Source of the DNA: Hemicordylus capensis
Lineage: Eukaryota; Chordata; Lepidosauria; Squamata; Cordylidae
Direction: 5' to 3'
Assembly: GCF_027244095.1 (NCBI RefSeq)
Contig: NC_069662.1
Location: 14,038,501 to 14,102,500, forward strand
DNA: 64,000 nt
Positions 53,901 through 64,000 of this stretch are shown here, piece after piece (the stretch's first letter is position 1; every line of letters begins with the position of its first letter). The position numbers and the translations under genes were made by a program. Below the pieces are notes generated by a model. That model was given only the letters and a program-made list of their open reading frames with translations. It searched no databases and was not told where the DNA came from.

Positions 53901-56900
53901 TGAGTTTTGTGAGGAGTTTAGCGGGGGAGTGTGCCTGGGGGCCCAGAAGTGGTCTCCTTTCATCAGAACTGAGACACCGAGCATGAGGAGAAGGTGAGTA
54001 CTGCCCCACTTTTGTAACTTTCCTGGAGGAAGAGCTTGATACCTTTAATTAGATGACGATTGCAGCTTAGACCAATCTGTGAAGGAAACAATCTCTATAT
54101 CCACATTCACATATAAAATGAAACCAGAGGTGAAGTGACCTCCACTTTCAAAAACTGTATGTCTGAATGTGGGCAACCACAGTTTCAACAGAAAAGGAAG
54201 CCAGGGTTTTCCTCCCCTGAGAGTGATTTGCACTTTTGGTTTCTAATGAGGACCACCACATGGACAGTTCCATTGTGTGTGTGGTGGTGGGGGATTTGGT
54301 TTGTTACATGCAAATGCAGCCACTATATTCTAAATAGCCAATAAAAACAGTATTGAAGCTAGAATGCCAGCAGAAGAGGGGATGCCTCCCAGATTGATGC
54401 ATGTATGACTGTGGTGCAGAAGTTGTGGGTGTGCGCTCGGTCCAAAGAGCTCCCAGCTCTCAGGTAACAAGTGCATTCTCTTGAAGCCAAGATGGCGGAC
54501 CTGGAGAAGCTCAGGGAGCCAGAGAGGTTTGTGGATGAGACCCTCAGGAATGTGATAGAGGCATCCTATTCCCATGCTGCCAGCTCCTCTACTCTCATAG
54601 ATAATGAAGGTATTAGGGAAGGAGGACATCAGTTTGAAGAAGAGAGGAATCCTCCCTTAGAAGGGACTCCTTCCTTGGGTAATGCGTCCAAATCCCCTCA
54701 CACATATGATACTCCTCCAGGAATTGGGGGCCTCCTAGTAGTGGGCAACTTGATAATTAGGGACATAGAGTGAGGGATTTGGGACTCGCGTGTAGACCGC
54801 ATGGAGACTTGCCTGCCTGGTGTGACAGTTGTGAATGTCACCCAGCATCTTGATATGCTGTTAGGCGGTGCTGTGGAGGAGTCAGCTGTTGTGGTATACA
54901 TTGGCACCAACAATGTTGTGAAATACAGCCAGGAGGTCCCGGAAGCCAAAATTAGGTTGCTAGGCAGCATATTGAAGTCCAGGACCCCCAGGGTACCATT
55001 CTCTGAAGTACTACCTGTTCCATGAGCAGGGCCAGCAAAACAGGAGGATCTGAGTAGTTTCAATGTGCCGGGAGCGGCTTAGATTTGTTAAACCGTGGGA
55101 TACATTTGCAGGCAAGCAAAGCCTGTAAAAAGGAACGTGCTCCACTTAAAATCCAATTCTTCAAATCAAATGAGAATCTTTTCCTAGTGGAATGACAAGA
55201 GCCACTTGGAAAAGATACACATTTTATTTGAACAACTGGATTTAAAACTAGTAGAGCAGACGTGACATTGATATTTTACATTAGCATTTCCCTGAAGATA
55301 TTATATTTCATTTTATACTCCATTTGGATAAGATTTATTATACCTGAGAACTGCATTTTATATTTTGGGAATTTGACTTGGGATTTAATGAGGAATTTCT
55401 TTTTTGAAGAGTCACTCAAAGAATTTCATTTGATACTATATTTGGGAAGGAGATATTCATAGGGGCTTCTATTTGACTTATTCTGGTTCACTCGAACTTT
55501 AATAGAAATTTTGTTACTTTGAAAGTATTAAATGTTCACATTATAGTGTGTTTATTGAGTTGCGTTGGGCATTATAATAATTTTTGGAGTTCTTTGTTTG
55601 GTTTGGTTGTCACTGATGGAGCCCTATAGCACATGGTGTTGTGTTCTTTGCTGAAGGAGAACCAGCATGGCTTCAGCAAGGGCAAGTCTTGCCTCAGTAA
55701 CCTTTTGGAGTCTGAAGGCCAGGTAAAATAGGACCAACAACAGGAAGTCTTTCTTCACAGAGCGCAGGATTAATCTATGGAATTCTCTGCCACGGGATGT
55801 GGCAAATCAAAGACCAAAAAAAAGGCATGCCCTCACCTCTTGCTGGTTGGCTTCTCAGAGGCATCTGGTAGGCCACTGTGTGAAACAGCAGGGCTGTTCT
55901 TATGTTCTTGAATGGAAAGGTGTTCATCCCTTTCCAAATCCTTATAGTGTTTTCTAAAAATTAAGTAATGATTACCCAGGCCACTGAGTAATGTTTTCAA
56001 TACACTATTATTGTCATTTTCTTTAAATATTATCTTCCAAACTGTGTTTCAACCCTGCCCCAGCTTTCACTACTGAGGTCATTTCAAGTAGGAGCAGTCT
56101 GTAATTTTCTTCATCCTGTTTAGAATCCAACCCCAGTATAAGACTCAATGGTACCAGTAGTTCCTACTCAAAATAGAAGTATTGTCTTATCTTAAATATT
56201 TGATGGAAGCTGAAATTTAGTGAATTGAAGAAGTAATATTTTGATCAAGAACAAAGGGATGTCCGTTTAATACTTTTTTAAAAAATTCCCCCCTTCTAGC
56301 TGAGTTATGGATCTTTCGACCCTGCGCTGAGTGATAAAACTCGGTTCCCTTTTTTCTTCCGGATGGTTCCAAGTGAAGACCTTCAATATGTTGGAATTAT
56401 TTTCCTGCTGAAGCATTTCAAGTGGAATTGGATCGGTCTGCTCACATCAGATGATGAAAGTGGAGAAACATTTGTTCAAAATATGAGACCAAGGCTACTC
56501 CAGAGCAATATTTGTATTGCTTTGGCACAATCCATTCCAAAAATAAAGAGCTACACATTAAATACACCCACTGAAAAAATGCTGAAGAAGATAGCTTTTG
56601 CTGTCTGGATGGAAGAAAAGATGAATGTGATACTTGTCTATGGGGATAATCATTCTATGGAGGGTTTACGAATGATCTTAGAATACGACGAATTTCATCT
56701 TAAGCTTCCATTGGAGAGAGTGTGGCTCATAACTGCTCAGTGGGATTGCACAAGTGTTTCTTCATGGAATAAATTCACAGGGAAAACCTTCAATGGTTCT
56801 TTGTCATTCACAGTTCACAGAAAACTGGTTCCAGGATTTCAGGAGTTCCTGGAGAGCATAAATCCATACCAGTCTACAATAAATTTCATCCATCAGTTCT

Positions 56901-58656
56901 GGATGTTTGCATTTCTCTGTTCCCTCCCAATGCCTGGCTTATATGTGCCAAATCAAGACAACTGCACTGGGGAGGAGAAACTGGGGAGCCTCCCTGAATC
57001 TGTGCTTGAAATGGGCATGTCTGGGCAGAGCTATAACATTTACAATGCTGTTTATGCTGTAGCACATGCTCTCCATACTATGTATTCTTCGAAAACTAAA
57101 CAGAAGGAGATGGAGAAACTCATGGGAAAGAGTCTGCTGTTACGGCCTGTATGTTTTTCCTCCTCTTTGTTTGCATGTCACTTCTCATTGTATTAGTTCA
57201 TAACTCATACTAGCAGCGATGTGATATAATGTCTGATTGTTGCATGCAGTACCTGACATCCTGACTAACAAAGCATTGGTGAAGCAGTGTGAGGTAGCTT
57301 AGGCTGAGAGAGAAGAAACACCCAGAATCACCCATGAACTTCATGGCTAAATGGGGATTTGAATCTGAATTTGGGAAATTCAGTTGGAAATCAAATCAAA
57401 TTGCCCTTTTAAGGGGTGACACAATTATTATGCTTTTCAACAGAAATAAATTTCAGGAAGCAAACCTTATATCAAGAATCTTGTAATTGTTTATTCAAAA
57501 TTCAGTATTGTTTGATGTTTTAATATGGCTGATCACCATTCAAGAATAAGGTAAATGGATGTCAGTTTTTCCAAAAGTCTTTCCCTTTGTTATAATTATC
57601 CCAAACTTGCTTTGTATATCGATTTATATGTGAGTATTCTTTGCCGTAAGATCCTGAACTATTCGTCAACAGGAATTGCTGTTGCTTCCCGTGGCTTCCT
57701 ACCAATATAAACATGCTTAAAGGTATATTCCTGATAGCTATATAGTATTTCTTCTCAGTGACATCTTCCAGTTGGTGATCAAGGGATTTGTGGTTAAAGT
57801 GATAATCTTAATGCAATCTTCCACAATTTGACCCAGGGTGTGAACTTTTTCTCCTCCCAATTAGCTTCATGCTTTTCTGAGCAATATCCATTTCAATAAT
57901 AGTGCTGGGGAAGAAATCTTTTTTGATGAGGAAGAGAGCCTGCCATCTGGATACGATATCATCAACTTGGTCACATTCCCCAATGACACCTTCCAGAAAG
58001 TCCAAACTGGAAGGATGGATCCCCTGGCTCGTGAAGGAAAAAGGTTCACCATGAATGGAAGTGCTACTGTATGGAATCACAAGTTTAAAGAGGTATGGAG
58101 ACCTGTCCCGCCTCACCTTGCTAGTTTCCCTGACTTTAAGGGGTTTTCTCACAACCCAGCTCCAATATCAGGAATGAAGAGTGTTGGAAGGGAGAAATGG
58201 GCTGAAAGGAATGGAGTGCCCTGATGGGGAATGCTCTGCTTCTCTCCTCTGGGCAATGCTCCAGGAGTCTCAGACTTCAGCAGTAGGGTCTAGGTGACTT
58301 CCCCCCCCCCCCAGACAGAGGAAATAATCAGCCTAACCCCAGATTTGCCTTGACCATGTTTGATGCCTCTGACCTCTTTTTGTCTGCCTGCAGTCAGACG
58401 CACTTTGGCTTTTTCCTCGTTCAGGGAGTAGACCCCTATTCCATACTCTTCATATGTGGGTTATTTGGTTTTGAGAATAATAGAAGGGGTGGGGGGAATC
58501 GGAACATTCTTCCTTCTTGCTCCTGTTAGATGCAGCCCCGTTCCCGATGTGTTGAGAGCTGCCATCCTGGATCCAGCAGGATTGCCCAGCAGGGAAGACA
58601 AGTTTGTTGCTATGATTGTGCTCAGTGTCCTGTGGGGAGGATTTCAACACAGACTG
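50764..58656 (+). CDS. VMN2R: V2R receptor unit 3, exons 1-5 (3' end outside window)
   Basis: Exons 50764-50969, 52775-53066, 56300-57148, 57865-58092 and 58530-58656 join in the same phases as units 1 and 2 and stay open for 567 codons. They cover the signal peptide, the whole Venus-flytrap domain and the first part of the cysteine-rich linker. The 7TM exon is not present by 64000; intron 5 here exceeds 5.3 kb and holds an L1, a Helitron, an L2 and a retroviral remnant. The gene is intact as far as it can be read. If exon 6 is missing beyond the window, the locus would be a pseudogene. Confidence 0.87.
51130..51325 (+). mobile_element. Older tRNA-derived SINE (intron 1, unit 3)
   Basis: Same insertion as 29830-30025, with decayed boxes. 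Confidence 0.7.
52190..52370 (+). mobile_element. tRNA-derived SINE (intron 1, unit 3)
   Basis: A-box-like CAGTGGTAGAGC at 52199-52210 and B-box GGTTCAATCC at 52237-52246, with the same body as 15720-15900. Confidence 0.8.
52490..52635 (-). mobile_element. L2 3'-tail fragment (intron 1, unit 3)
   Basis: Decayed paralogue of 16010-16160; the GGCGGTTTACAAC core is lost here. Confidence 0.5.
52775..53066 (+). CDS. V2R unit 3 exon 2
   Basis: 292 bp, acceptor CATTGCAG, donor [26 protein letters not shown] to NTYKISQ. NCARKQQ replaces NCDGKQQ and KISQ replaces KIPQ of the other units. Confidence 0.95.
53280..53710 (+). mobile_element. SINE-like repeat split by a MITE (intron 2, unit 3)
   Basis: Paralogue of 16760-17052. 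The body reads to CTCTATGT at 53488-53495 and resumes at 53642 (AAACCACTCTGGAAAC) after a 138-bp insertion. Confidence 0.75.
53496..53633. mobile_element. hAT-type MITE with perfect 8-bp target duplication
   Basis: It starts CAGGCTTCCCCAAACTGCGGC and ends with the reverse complement of CAGGCATCCCCAAACTGCGGC, and folds over most of its 138 bp. The flanks are CTCTATGT on both sides (53488-53495 and 53634-53641). An 8-bp duplication with CAGG ends fits a non-autonomous hAT transposon. Units 1 and 2 have the uninterrupted target. Confidence 0.9.
54350..55870 (+). mobile_element. CR1 LINE fragment with esterase-type ORF1 (unit 3)
   Basis: 54471-54773 reads [30 protein letters not shown] and then [15 protein letters not shown]. 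54801-55025 continues LPGVTVVNVTQHLDMLLGGAVEESAVVVYIGTNNVVKYSQEVPEAKIRLLGSIL, the SGNH/esterase-like domain of CR1 ORF1. One in-frame TGA (54771-54773) separates the two. After an unrecognised insert (about 55100-55640) come an RT scrap (ENQHGFSKGKSCLSNL, near 55660) and the ORF2 tail near 55700-55850. Unlike units 1 and 2 there is no SINE or GAT tract. Confidence 0.8.
55100..55640. other. Unrecognised AT-rich segment inside CR1 (unit 3)
   Basis: About 540 bp with no match elsewhere in the window and no protein-like frame. It separates the CR1 ORF1 sequence from the RT scrap and could be an inserted unknown repeat. Confidence 0.45.
56300..57148 (+). CDS. V2R unit 3 exon 3
   Basis: 849 bp, open, acceptor TTCTAG, donor [26 protein letters not shown] to KSLLLRP. 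It is the most divergent of the three, with FLESINPYQSTINFIHQF and SLPMPGLYVPNQ, but keeps all landmarks. Confidence 0.96.
57149..57864. other. Intron 3 of unit 3
   Basis: 716 bp, no recognised element; colinear with unit 2. Confidence 0.6.
57865..58092 (+). CDS. V2R unit 3 exon 4
   Basis: 228 bp, [20 protein letters not shown] to VWNHKFKE, phase 0 both ends. Confidence 0.95.
58093..58529. other. Intron 4 of unit 3
   Basis: 437 bp with a run of C near 58303; no element recognised. Confidence 0.55.
58530..58656 (+). CDS. V2R unit 3 exon 5
   Basis: 127 bp, cysteine-rich linker [15 protein letters not shown] and [15 protein letters not shown]; donor GTAAAA, phase 1. Confidence 0.95.
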
Positions 58657-58736
58657 GTAAAAATATGTATATTGTGTAACCAAATCCAAATGTTTAAAAT
58701 TCTCCTTTTCTACATCAAATATATGACTGAATTTCT

Positions 58737-60237
58737 AAATTTGAAATAGAATTATGTGAAAGTGATGTGAAGCTAATTACCAAAATGTACAATTTGTTAT
58801 TATGTGAAGAAATGAGAGATGAAGTGGTAAAATCAACAATGGTAAAATGGGCACAAGATGTAGGTCAGAATATTAACTTAGAGGCCTGGGAGAAGCTATG
58901 GAAGAAAGATCTTAAATTTATAGCATATTATCATTTAAAAGAAAATTTATTTAAAATGATGTACAGGTGGTATTTAACACCTAAGAAACTAGCTTTAATG
59001 TATAAAAATGTATCTAATAAGTGCTGGAGATGTAAAGAGAGTGAGGTGTCCTTTTATCACATGTAGTGGTCCTGCAGAGAGGTAAAGAGGTTTTGGCATA
59101 TGATTTATGATTAGCTTTAAAAGATTTTTAAATGTGTATTTTTCAAGAGACCTGAATCCTTTCTGTTGTGTATAATCAATGAAGAAATCTTGGGGCGGGG
59201 GGGGTAGAAATTTATTCCTATATCTTACGACTACAGCTAGAATGGTTCTTGGCAGAAATGGAAATCTTTGGAAATTCCAGCAAGAGAAGAATGGTTGAGG
59301 AAGGCATATGAATATGCAGAAATGGCAAAACTTACTGTATTAGTAAGAGATAGTCATATAGAAAAGTTTGTAGAAGATTGGAAACCCTTTTGCGGTATAT
59401 AAAAAACAATGTGAATTTGGATTTATTAACGGGGGTTGAAATGTAAAGTTAACAGTTGGAGAATTTGTTATAGTAATGAAACTAATAGATTACTATGGTG
59501 ATGAAAACAAGGATTAGGACATAATAACTAGATATATAAATACGAAGAAAATATTCACATGAGAGCAAACATGGATGTTATAGTATAACTGTGTTGAAAG
59601 ATGAACCGGAAGTCACATTGATAAGTAGAAAACTAATAAACATAAAGTGCAAATATCCTATCTAATAAAAGGCTTGGTGTCCGTCCGTGGACGGACACCA
59701 AGCGTGTGTCCGTGCCTCCCTGGCCTCTTCTGGGCATGCGCGAAGCGCATGGCCAGAAGGAGCCAGGGAGGCAGGACCGCCAGCACCCGGCGGCCATCTT
59801 GGGTGGCCAGAAGCGGCTGCCCCGAAGAAGCCGGGTAAGCAGCGGCGGGGGACACTGGCCGAGGCGGCGCGGCCGAGGAGGGGGCAGAGCCATGGCCGAG
59901 GCCTGGCCGTGCCGCCGCTTACCCGGCTTCTTCGGGGCGGCCGCTTCTGGCCGCCCAGGATGGCCGCCGGACGAGGCGGCAGACAAAACAATGCGGCGGT
60001 GGGCCCGGGCAGCGGTGGGCCAGGCCAGAGCCGCGGTGGGTGGCGGGCCCAGCCGGAGCCGCGGGCGGCGGTAGGTGGCGGGCCCAGCCGGAGCCGCGGG
60101 CGGCGGTGAGTGGCGGGCCCGGCCGGAGCCCCGGGCGCCGGGGGGTGGCGGGAGAGGGAATGGCTGCGAACGTATGGAGCGCAGAGCTCCACTAGCGCCC
60201 GTTAACCAACGGGCTACAAAACCACTAGTACATATAT
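58737..60237 (+). mobile_element. L1 3' fragment with target duplication (carries nested Helitron)
   Basis: 58767-59066 encodes the L1 ORF2 C-terminus (EVVKSTMVKWAQDVGQNI, YRWYLTPKKLALMYKNVSNKCWRC), matching 6615-5782 of the other L1. It is followed by L1-like 3' UTR with AATAAA near 59635. An 18-bp direct repeat ATATATGACTGAATTYCT flanks it at 58719-58736 and 60238-60255, with one mismatch. The 3' UTR is split by a Helitron. The fragment is 5'-truncated and dead. Units 1 and 2 have the empty site. Confidence 0.85.
59656..60228 (+). mobile_element. Non-autonomous Helitron, 573 bp
   Basis: The 5' end TCCTATCTAATAAAAGG and the 3' end CTAG lie between A and T, as in Helitrons (5' TC, 3' CTRR, insertion in AT). 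A hairpin GCCCGTT AACC AACGGGC (60197-60214) ends 10 bp before the CTAG. The ends resemble those of vertebrate Helitrons first described in bats. Inside are a perfect 15-bp inverted repeat with a 2-base loop at 59672-59703, inverted arms of about 60 bp (59788-59847 and 59911-59970), and GC-rich tandem repeats near 60000-60150. No Rep/helicase is encoded. The open frames are by-products of high GC. Confidence 0.88.
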
Positions 60238-60255
60238 ATATATGACTGAATTCCT

Positions 60256-61130
60256 CAACATACGTCTGTTGAACTCAAGTACTAGTGCCAAGATCTGAGG
60301 GTTTTATTTAGTCTGGCAAATCTTTTCACTTGGAAAACTTTCCTTACTCCTTCTCCAGGAGCAGCAATCTGCCTTCTGCAGCATCATTTAGGAATTAATC
60401 TTCAGGTATTATCACCCTTGCAGGGAAAGGAAACATTTTGTTTTCTTACAACTAAATTCTCAGCATATGTAGACTTTTCATGTGAAGGCAGAATCTGTAA
60501 CCATTCCAAAATCTAGAAAAAGTCTGTGCAGGATAGAAACTATGGTATTTATGATGAGCAATCCTTTAGTTTAACTTTTCAGGTGCTGGCCTTTGCAGAA
60601 GAACATCCTGGATTCTTTGAAAGTTAAAACAATAAGCTGCAATGGCCGATGTTCCCATTAGAAAAAGCTGGTGCTAGGTGAGATGCACTGATGCTGCTGA
60701 AGGGGTCAGCGAAGGGAACACTCCTACTAACTTGGGGACAGTGAATTTGGATGATTGCTACCTCCCCCCAGAAGCATTATTTGCCAGTTGAAAATATGTC
60801 CCTGAGGATCATGTAGCTATCAGGGAGATTGTTTAGACTGGCGCAGAACACTTCAGAGGCAAGGAGAGATCATCAAAAATTGATCTCCCTCTCATGGGTG
60901 CTGGTGCTGTATTACCCTTCATAGGTAGTACTGGCTTTTAGCAACTCAACATTTCAGCCAATATAAACAAAATAAAACAAGCAGAAAAGATGCCTACAAA
61001 TGGCACAGTTCCTGCAAATGAGGAACAGCAAGTGTTTTGCTCCTAAAAATGGTCAAAGAGATTATATTTATTGCTTGTTTGTTTTTCATTTTCATATTGC
61101 CTCCTGTTAAACACTTCAAGGCAGTGTAGA
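60256..61130. other. Intron 5 of unit 3, proximal shared part
   Basis: Colinear with 38350-39235 in unit 2. No gene or classified element seen. Confidence 0.5.
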
Positions 61131-62610
61131 ATAGGGATGTGCAAAACTTTTTGGGTGTTTCGGCACCAAAATGAAACACCCAATCACCATCCCAAACTGT
61201 TTTAGAGCCGAAACAAATCGCCCCTGGGTCGGCTCAAAATTTTTGTAAGTTTTGGCCCTCCATTTTGTGACCGAGATAGTGCTTCTCCTTCCTCCTCCAT
61301 TTTGAGTTCTGAAATGTGCTTGAATTTCCCACCTTTCAGTCTTCCATTGACTTCAAAGCAAAGTTACGATCTGCAACGGAATGCCCATATTTGGCTCTGC
61401 AGGATCCAAATTAACCTTCCATTGACCAAGGGGAGATGAAGGAGGGGGCAAGTGTGGGGGTGGAGGTGTTTTCAGGGGGGTATTAAAGGGCCAGCAGCCA
61501 TTTCTTCCTTTCTGCTGCCTCGTGTGGGGAGAGAGTTCTTTTGCCTGATTGCTCAGCCTTGCCATCACACATCCACCATGGCCTCCAACCATTCTTCAGC
61601 ATTGCTGCCATTGCTGCCTTTTTTTCTCCAGCAATTTTTTAATTGAGAAAAAGAAGATGATTCCATCTTTTATTCCTTCTGCCTTGCTGACACAAACAGC
61701 CTGCTACCTGAGCCATCCTGGGACCTTGGCTGGATTCTCTCCTGCTTTTTTCCCTTTTGTATCTGTGAAAAAGAGAATTTGATAATTCAACCTTTTTTGG
61801 CCATCACATAGTTGTTCTGCCCTGTACTGAGAGAAGAATGCTGCTGTCTGCACAAGCAGCCACCACCACCAGCCCCAGATCTTCCAGATTTTTGAGCCTT
61901 TTGTGGATGCCCCATCTGAAGACTGAAGAAGGAGCAGGAGAGAGAGAACACCAGACCAACAGAAGTAGCAGCCCAACATTTTGGAGAAGAGAAGACTTAG
62001 TGGTGAGTTTATTTTAACACACACATACTGTACACAAACGCACCACTCTGGGCCTAGGCGCTGCCTACGAGTCTGTGTGTGTGTGTGTGTGTTTTAAATA
62101 AACCAGTCCATGCTCCTATTTTATAGAGCAGCAGCAGTATATTAAACCGATTCTCTCAGCCATTATTTTGTATCTTCTTGTCCGGCTGGCTATACCACAT
62201 TGTGTCTCTACTGTTGGGACATTGTATCTCTGCTCTTTTTATCCATCCATCTCCTCCTACTAGCAACTATTATTATTGACAATGTTGCCTCCTCTTTCCT
62301 TTCATTGAATATTTTGAGTTGATGCTGAAATGAAAATGATGAATTTTAATGTGATAATATTAATATGATATATATAATGCTGATGCCCTGATGTGATGTG
62401 ATGATGATTATGAGTTGCCGTTCTTCTTGCCTCTTTAATGTTTATTATCTGAGACTTTGCTTTATGGCAGAAGGTTCTCTCTCTCTGTGTGGACCTCTTG
62501 TTTGCAATGAAAAAGTGGATTGGGTCATATTGTGAGCTGTAGCATCATCAGAGTTTTTATTCAAAGATTGCTTGCATTATGATGTGCTGGTGCCACAGGC
62601 TCTTATCCGG
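61131..62610. mobile_element. Unclassified DNA-transposon-like repeat (unit 3)
   Basis: A longer copy of 39236-39965, beginning AATAGGGATGTGCAAAAC..GGGTGTTTCGGCACC. From about 61740 it continues through sequence absent from unit 2, including a (GT)n tract at 62071-62091. No transposase frame is visible, so the full extent is uncertain. Confidence 0.4.
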
Positions 62611-62617
62611 TGCAGAA

Positions 62618-62619
62618 AT

Positions 62620-62651
<32 letters not shown>

Positions 62652-63217
62652 ACTTTTACACTACCTCTAACTGTCATCTCTGTGCAGTTCACAATAATAT
62701 AAAACAAGTTAAAAACATATACAAAAAACTTAAAACAATTTAACAATTGAAAAATAAACCAGAGATTAAAACCTAAAAAAATTTAAAAGCTGGGAAAGCT
62801 TAGTGAAAACATGGGTTTTGAGGTGCTTTTTAAAAATATTACCAGAGATGGGGAGAATCGTATCTCAGGAGGGATCACATTCCACACTCTTGGGGCAGCA
62901 GCTGAGAAGGTCCGCCTCTGTGTAGCCACCAAATAAGTTGGCGGTAACTGGAGATGGACCTCCTCAGATGACCTCAATGGCCGGTGAGGCTCATAGTGAA
63001 GAAGACGCTATCTTAGATACACAGGGCCTAAGCCGTTTAGGGCTTTATAAGTTATAATTAGCACTTTGTATTTTGTCCAGAAACCTATTGGCAGCCAGTG
63101 TAGCTCCATCACTAAAGGAGTAACGTGGTCTCTCCAGGATGACCCAGAGACCAACCCGGCTGCCGCATTCTGAACCAACTGAAGTTTCTGGACTCCGTAC
63201 AAAGGCAGCCCCACATA
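62618..63217 (-). mobile_element. L2 LINE 3' end (unit 3 intron 5)
   Basis: It begins with (TTTA)n at 62618-62650, then the CTCTGTGCAGTTCACAATAAT tail. The minus frames 62977-62783 and 63259-63008 encode the RT C-terminus ([46 protein letters not shown]). It is interrupted at 63217 by a retroviral LTR. Confidence 0.85.
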
Positions 63218-63713
63218 TGTTACCTGGGGGAACCCAGTTACCATAAACCAGACGGACAAGGATGGTTGAAGGAAGCAATATCACCGTTTATTGATTACAG
63301 CGCTGTGACCCCTTCCTGGTGCCTCACGGCCCTCCAGAAAAGAAGCCCCGAGTCCCCCGATTTTGGGGGTTTTAAACCTTGGCATTGTTACACATCTGGG
63401 CGTTAACATTTGGCCCTAGAACCAATTAGTTTACTTCATTAACACATGTGTTTGCCTCTGGGCTGGACTTTGCTCTGAGTTCCGGTTTTACAGAAAAGAG
63501 ATAAGCAAATTAAGAGAAGATTCTTTCACATTCTAAGAAGCAGGACAGTTTACAGTTTAAAGTGATCCTATCATCTGGCGCCTATGTTAATGAAGTTAGT
63601 CCGTTCATACCCACTTCCCCCACCCTGTCTGCCCTTGGTAGATAAGTGACTCATCACCAGCTTCAGCAGTAGAAAACAATAGAAAAAACAATAGAGGAAT
63701 TTTCCATTCTACA
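63218..63713 (-). mobile_element. Endogenous retrovirus LTR (about 496 bp)
   Basis: The segment runs TGTTACC..TCTACA on the plus strand, so it has the TG..CA ends of an LTR, with an AATAAA on the minus strand near 63285. It interrupts an L2. A polypurine tract abuts its inner edge (63714 onwards), placing this as the 3' LTR of a minus-strand provirus or remnant running out of the window. It is a fossil element; its age is not measurable without the other LTR. Confidence 0.82.
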
Positions 63714-64000
63714 TCTCCCCCCTCAAGAGCCCATTTCATGGCTCTTCCTTTAAGGGTAGACTAGAATACATTGTTTTTATAAGTGGTGCGGTTTCTTTTC
63801 TAACTATGGCAGAAACGGCAGATTCTATTATTCTAGTTAAACAAGGTATTATACAAGGTAGCATTAGCAAAATTATAACAATGATAACAAAAACAACAAA
63901 TAATGACTTTAGCCAGGCTAGGTCTGGCAGCCAGCTCGTGAGCCATTCCCATATTCCCCATCCAGATGGGGGTTGGCCGATGTTGTGAAAGACCTGTATC
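63714..64000 (-). mobile_element. Endogenous retrovirus, 3' internal region (env tail)
   Basis: Next to the LTR are a G-rich polypurine tract and, further in, a minus-strand stretch that looks like the membrane-spanning end of a retroviral envelope protein of a gammaretrovirus-like type. Only this edge is visible, so completeness cannot be judged. Treated as a fossil. Confidence 0.65.

Noticed and set aside
59662-60192. Long GC-rich reading frames on both strands
   Set aside because: They lie wholly inside a non-autonomous Helitron, are rich in Pro/Gly/Arg low complexity, and overlap in several frames, as expected of GC-rich DNA.

Overview
The window looks like a squamate reptile (lizard or snake) genome. 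It holds a tandem array of vomeronasal type-2 receptor genes (V2R; class C GPCRs) embedded in a mix of L2, CR1, L1, BovB/RTE, tRNA-SINE, hAT, Helitron and retroviral sequence that is typical of squamates. The species cannot be named from the sequence.

All receptor genes are on the plus strand, in repeating units of about 15-21 kb. Unit 0 enters from the left and keeps only its last exon (2806-3707). Unit 1 (14314-23558) and unit 2 (29459-44261) each have six exons with matching splice phases and no stop, giving predicted receptors of 863 and 867 residues. Unit 3 (from 50764) has exons 1-5, and its 7TM exon must lie beyond position 64000. Exon sizes are nearly constant: 194/206, 292, 849, 228, 127 and 902 bp. 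Exon 1 gives the signal peptide and N-terminus, exons 2-4 the Venus-flytrap ligand-binding domain, exons 5-6 the cysteine-rich linker, and exon 6 the seven membrane helices. Downstream of exon 6, units 0, 1 and 2 each carry a second, truncated 7TM exon relic (4119-4690, 23972-24566, 44674-45245) split by the same L2 3'-end insertion.

The spaces between exons are filled with repeats. Intron 1 has tRNA-derived SINEs and L2 tails; unit 2 also has a long LINE (30067-32494) there. Intron 2 has a CR1 fragment with ORF1 and ORF2 pieces, interrupted by a SINE and a (GAT)n tract in units 1 and 2 only; unit 3 has a hAT-type MITE with a perfect 8-bp target duplication. Intron 5 has a long near-palindromic foldback repeat just before exon 6. 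Unit 1 lost about 4.0 kb there, with one breakpoint inside a palindrome arm. Unit 3 intron 5 has an L1 fragment with a nested non-autonomous Helitron, then an L2 cut by an endogenous retrovirus. Spacers between units share a repeated module; the unit 0-1 spacer is itself tandemly duplicated and carries a 4.3-kb L1.

Unit-specific insertions and deletions make the array readable as a duplication history. I saw no rRNA or tRNA genes, no CRISPR array and no bacterial-type operon. The most interesting signals are the conserved tail-exon relics, the palindrome next to every 7TM exon, and the datable nested insertions.
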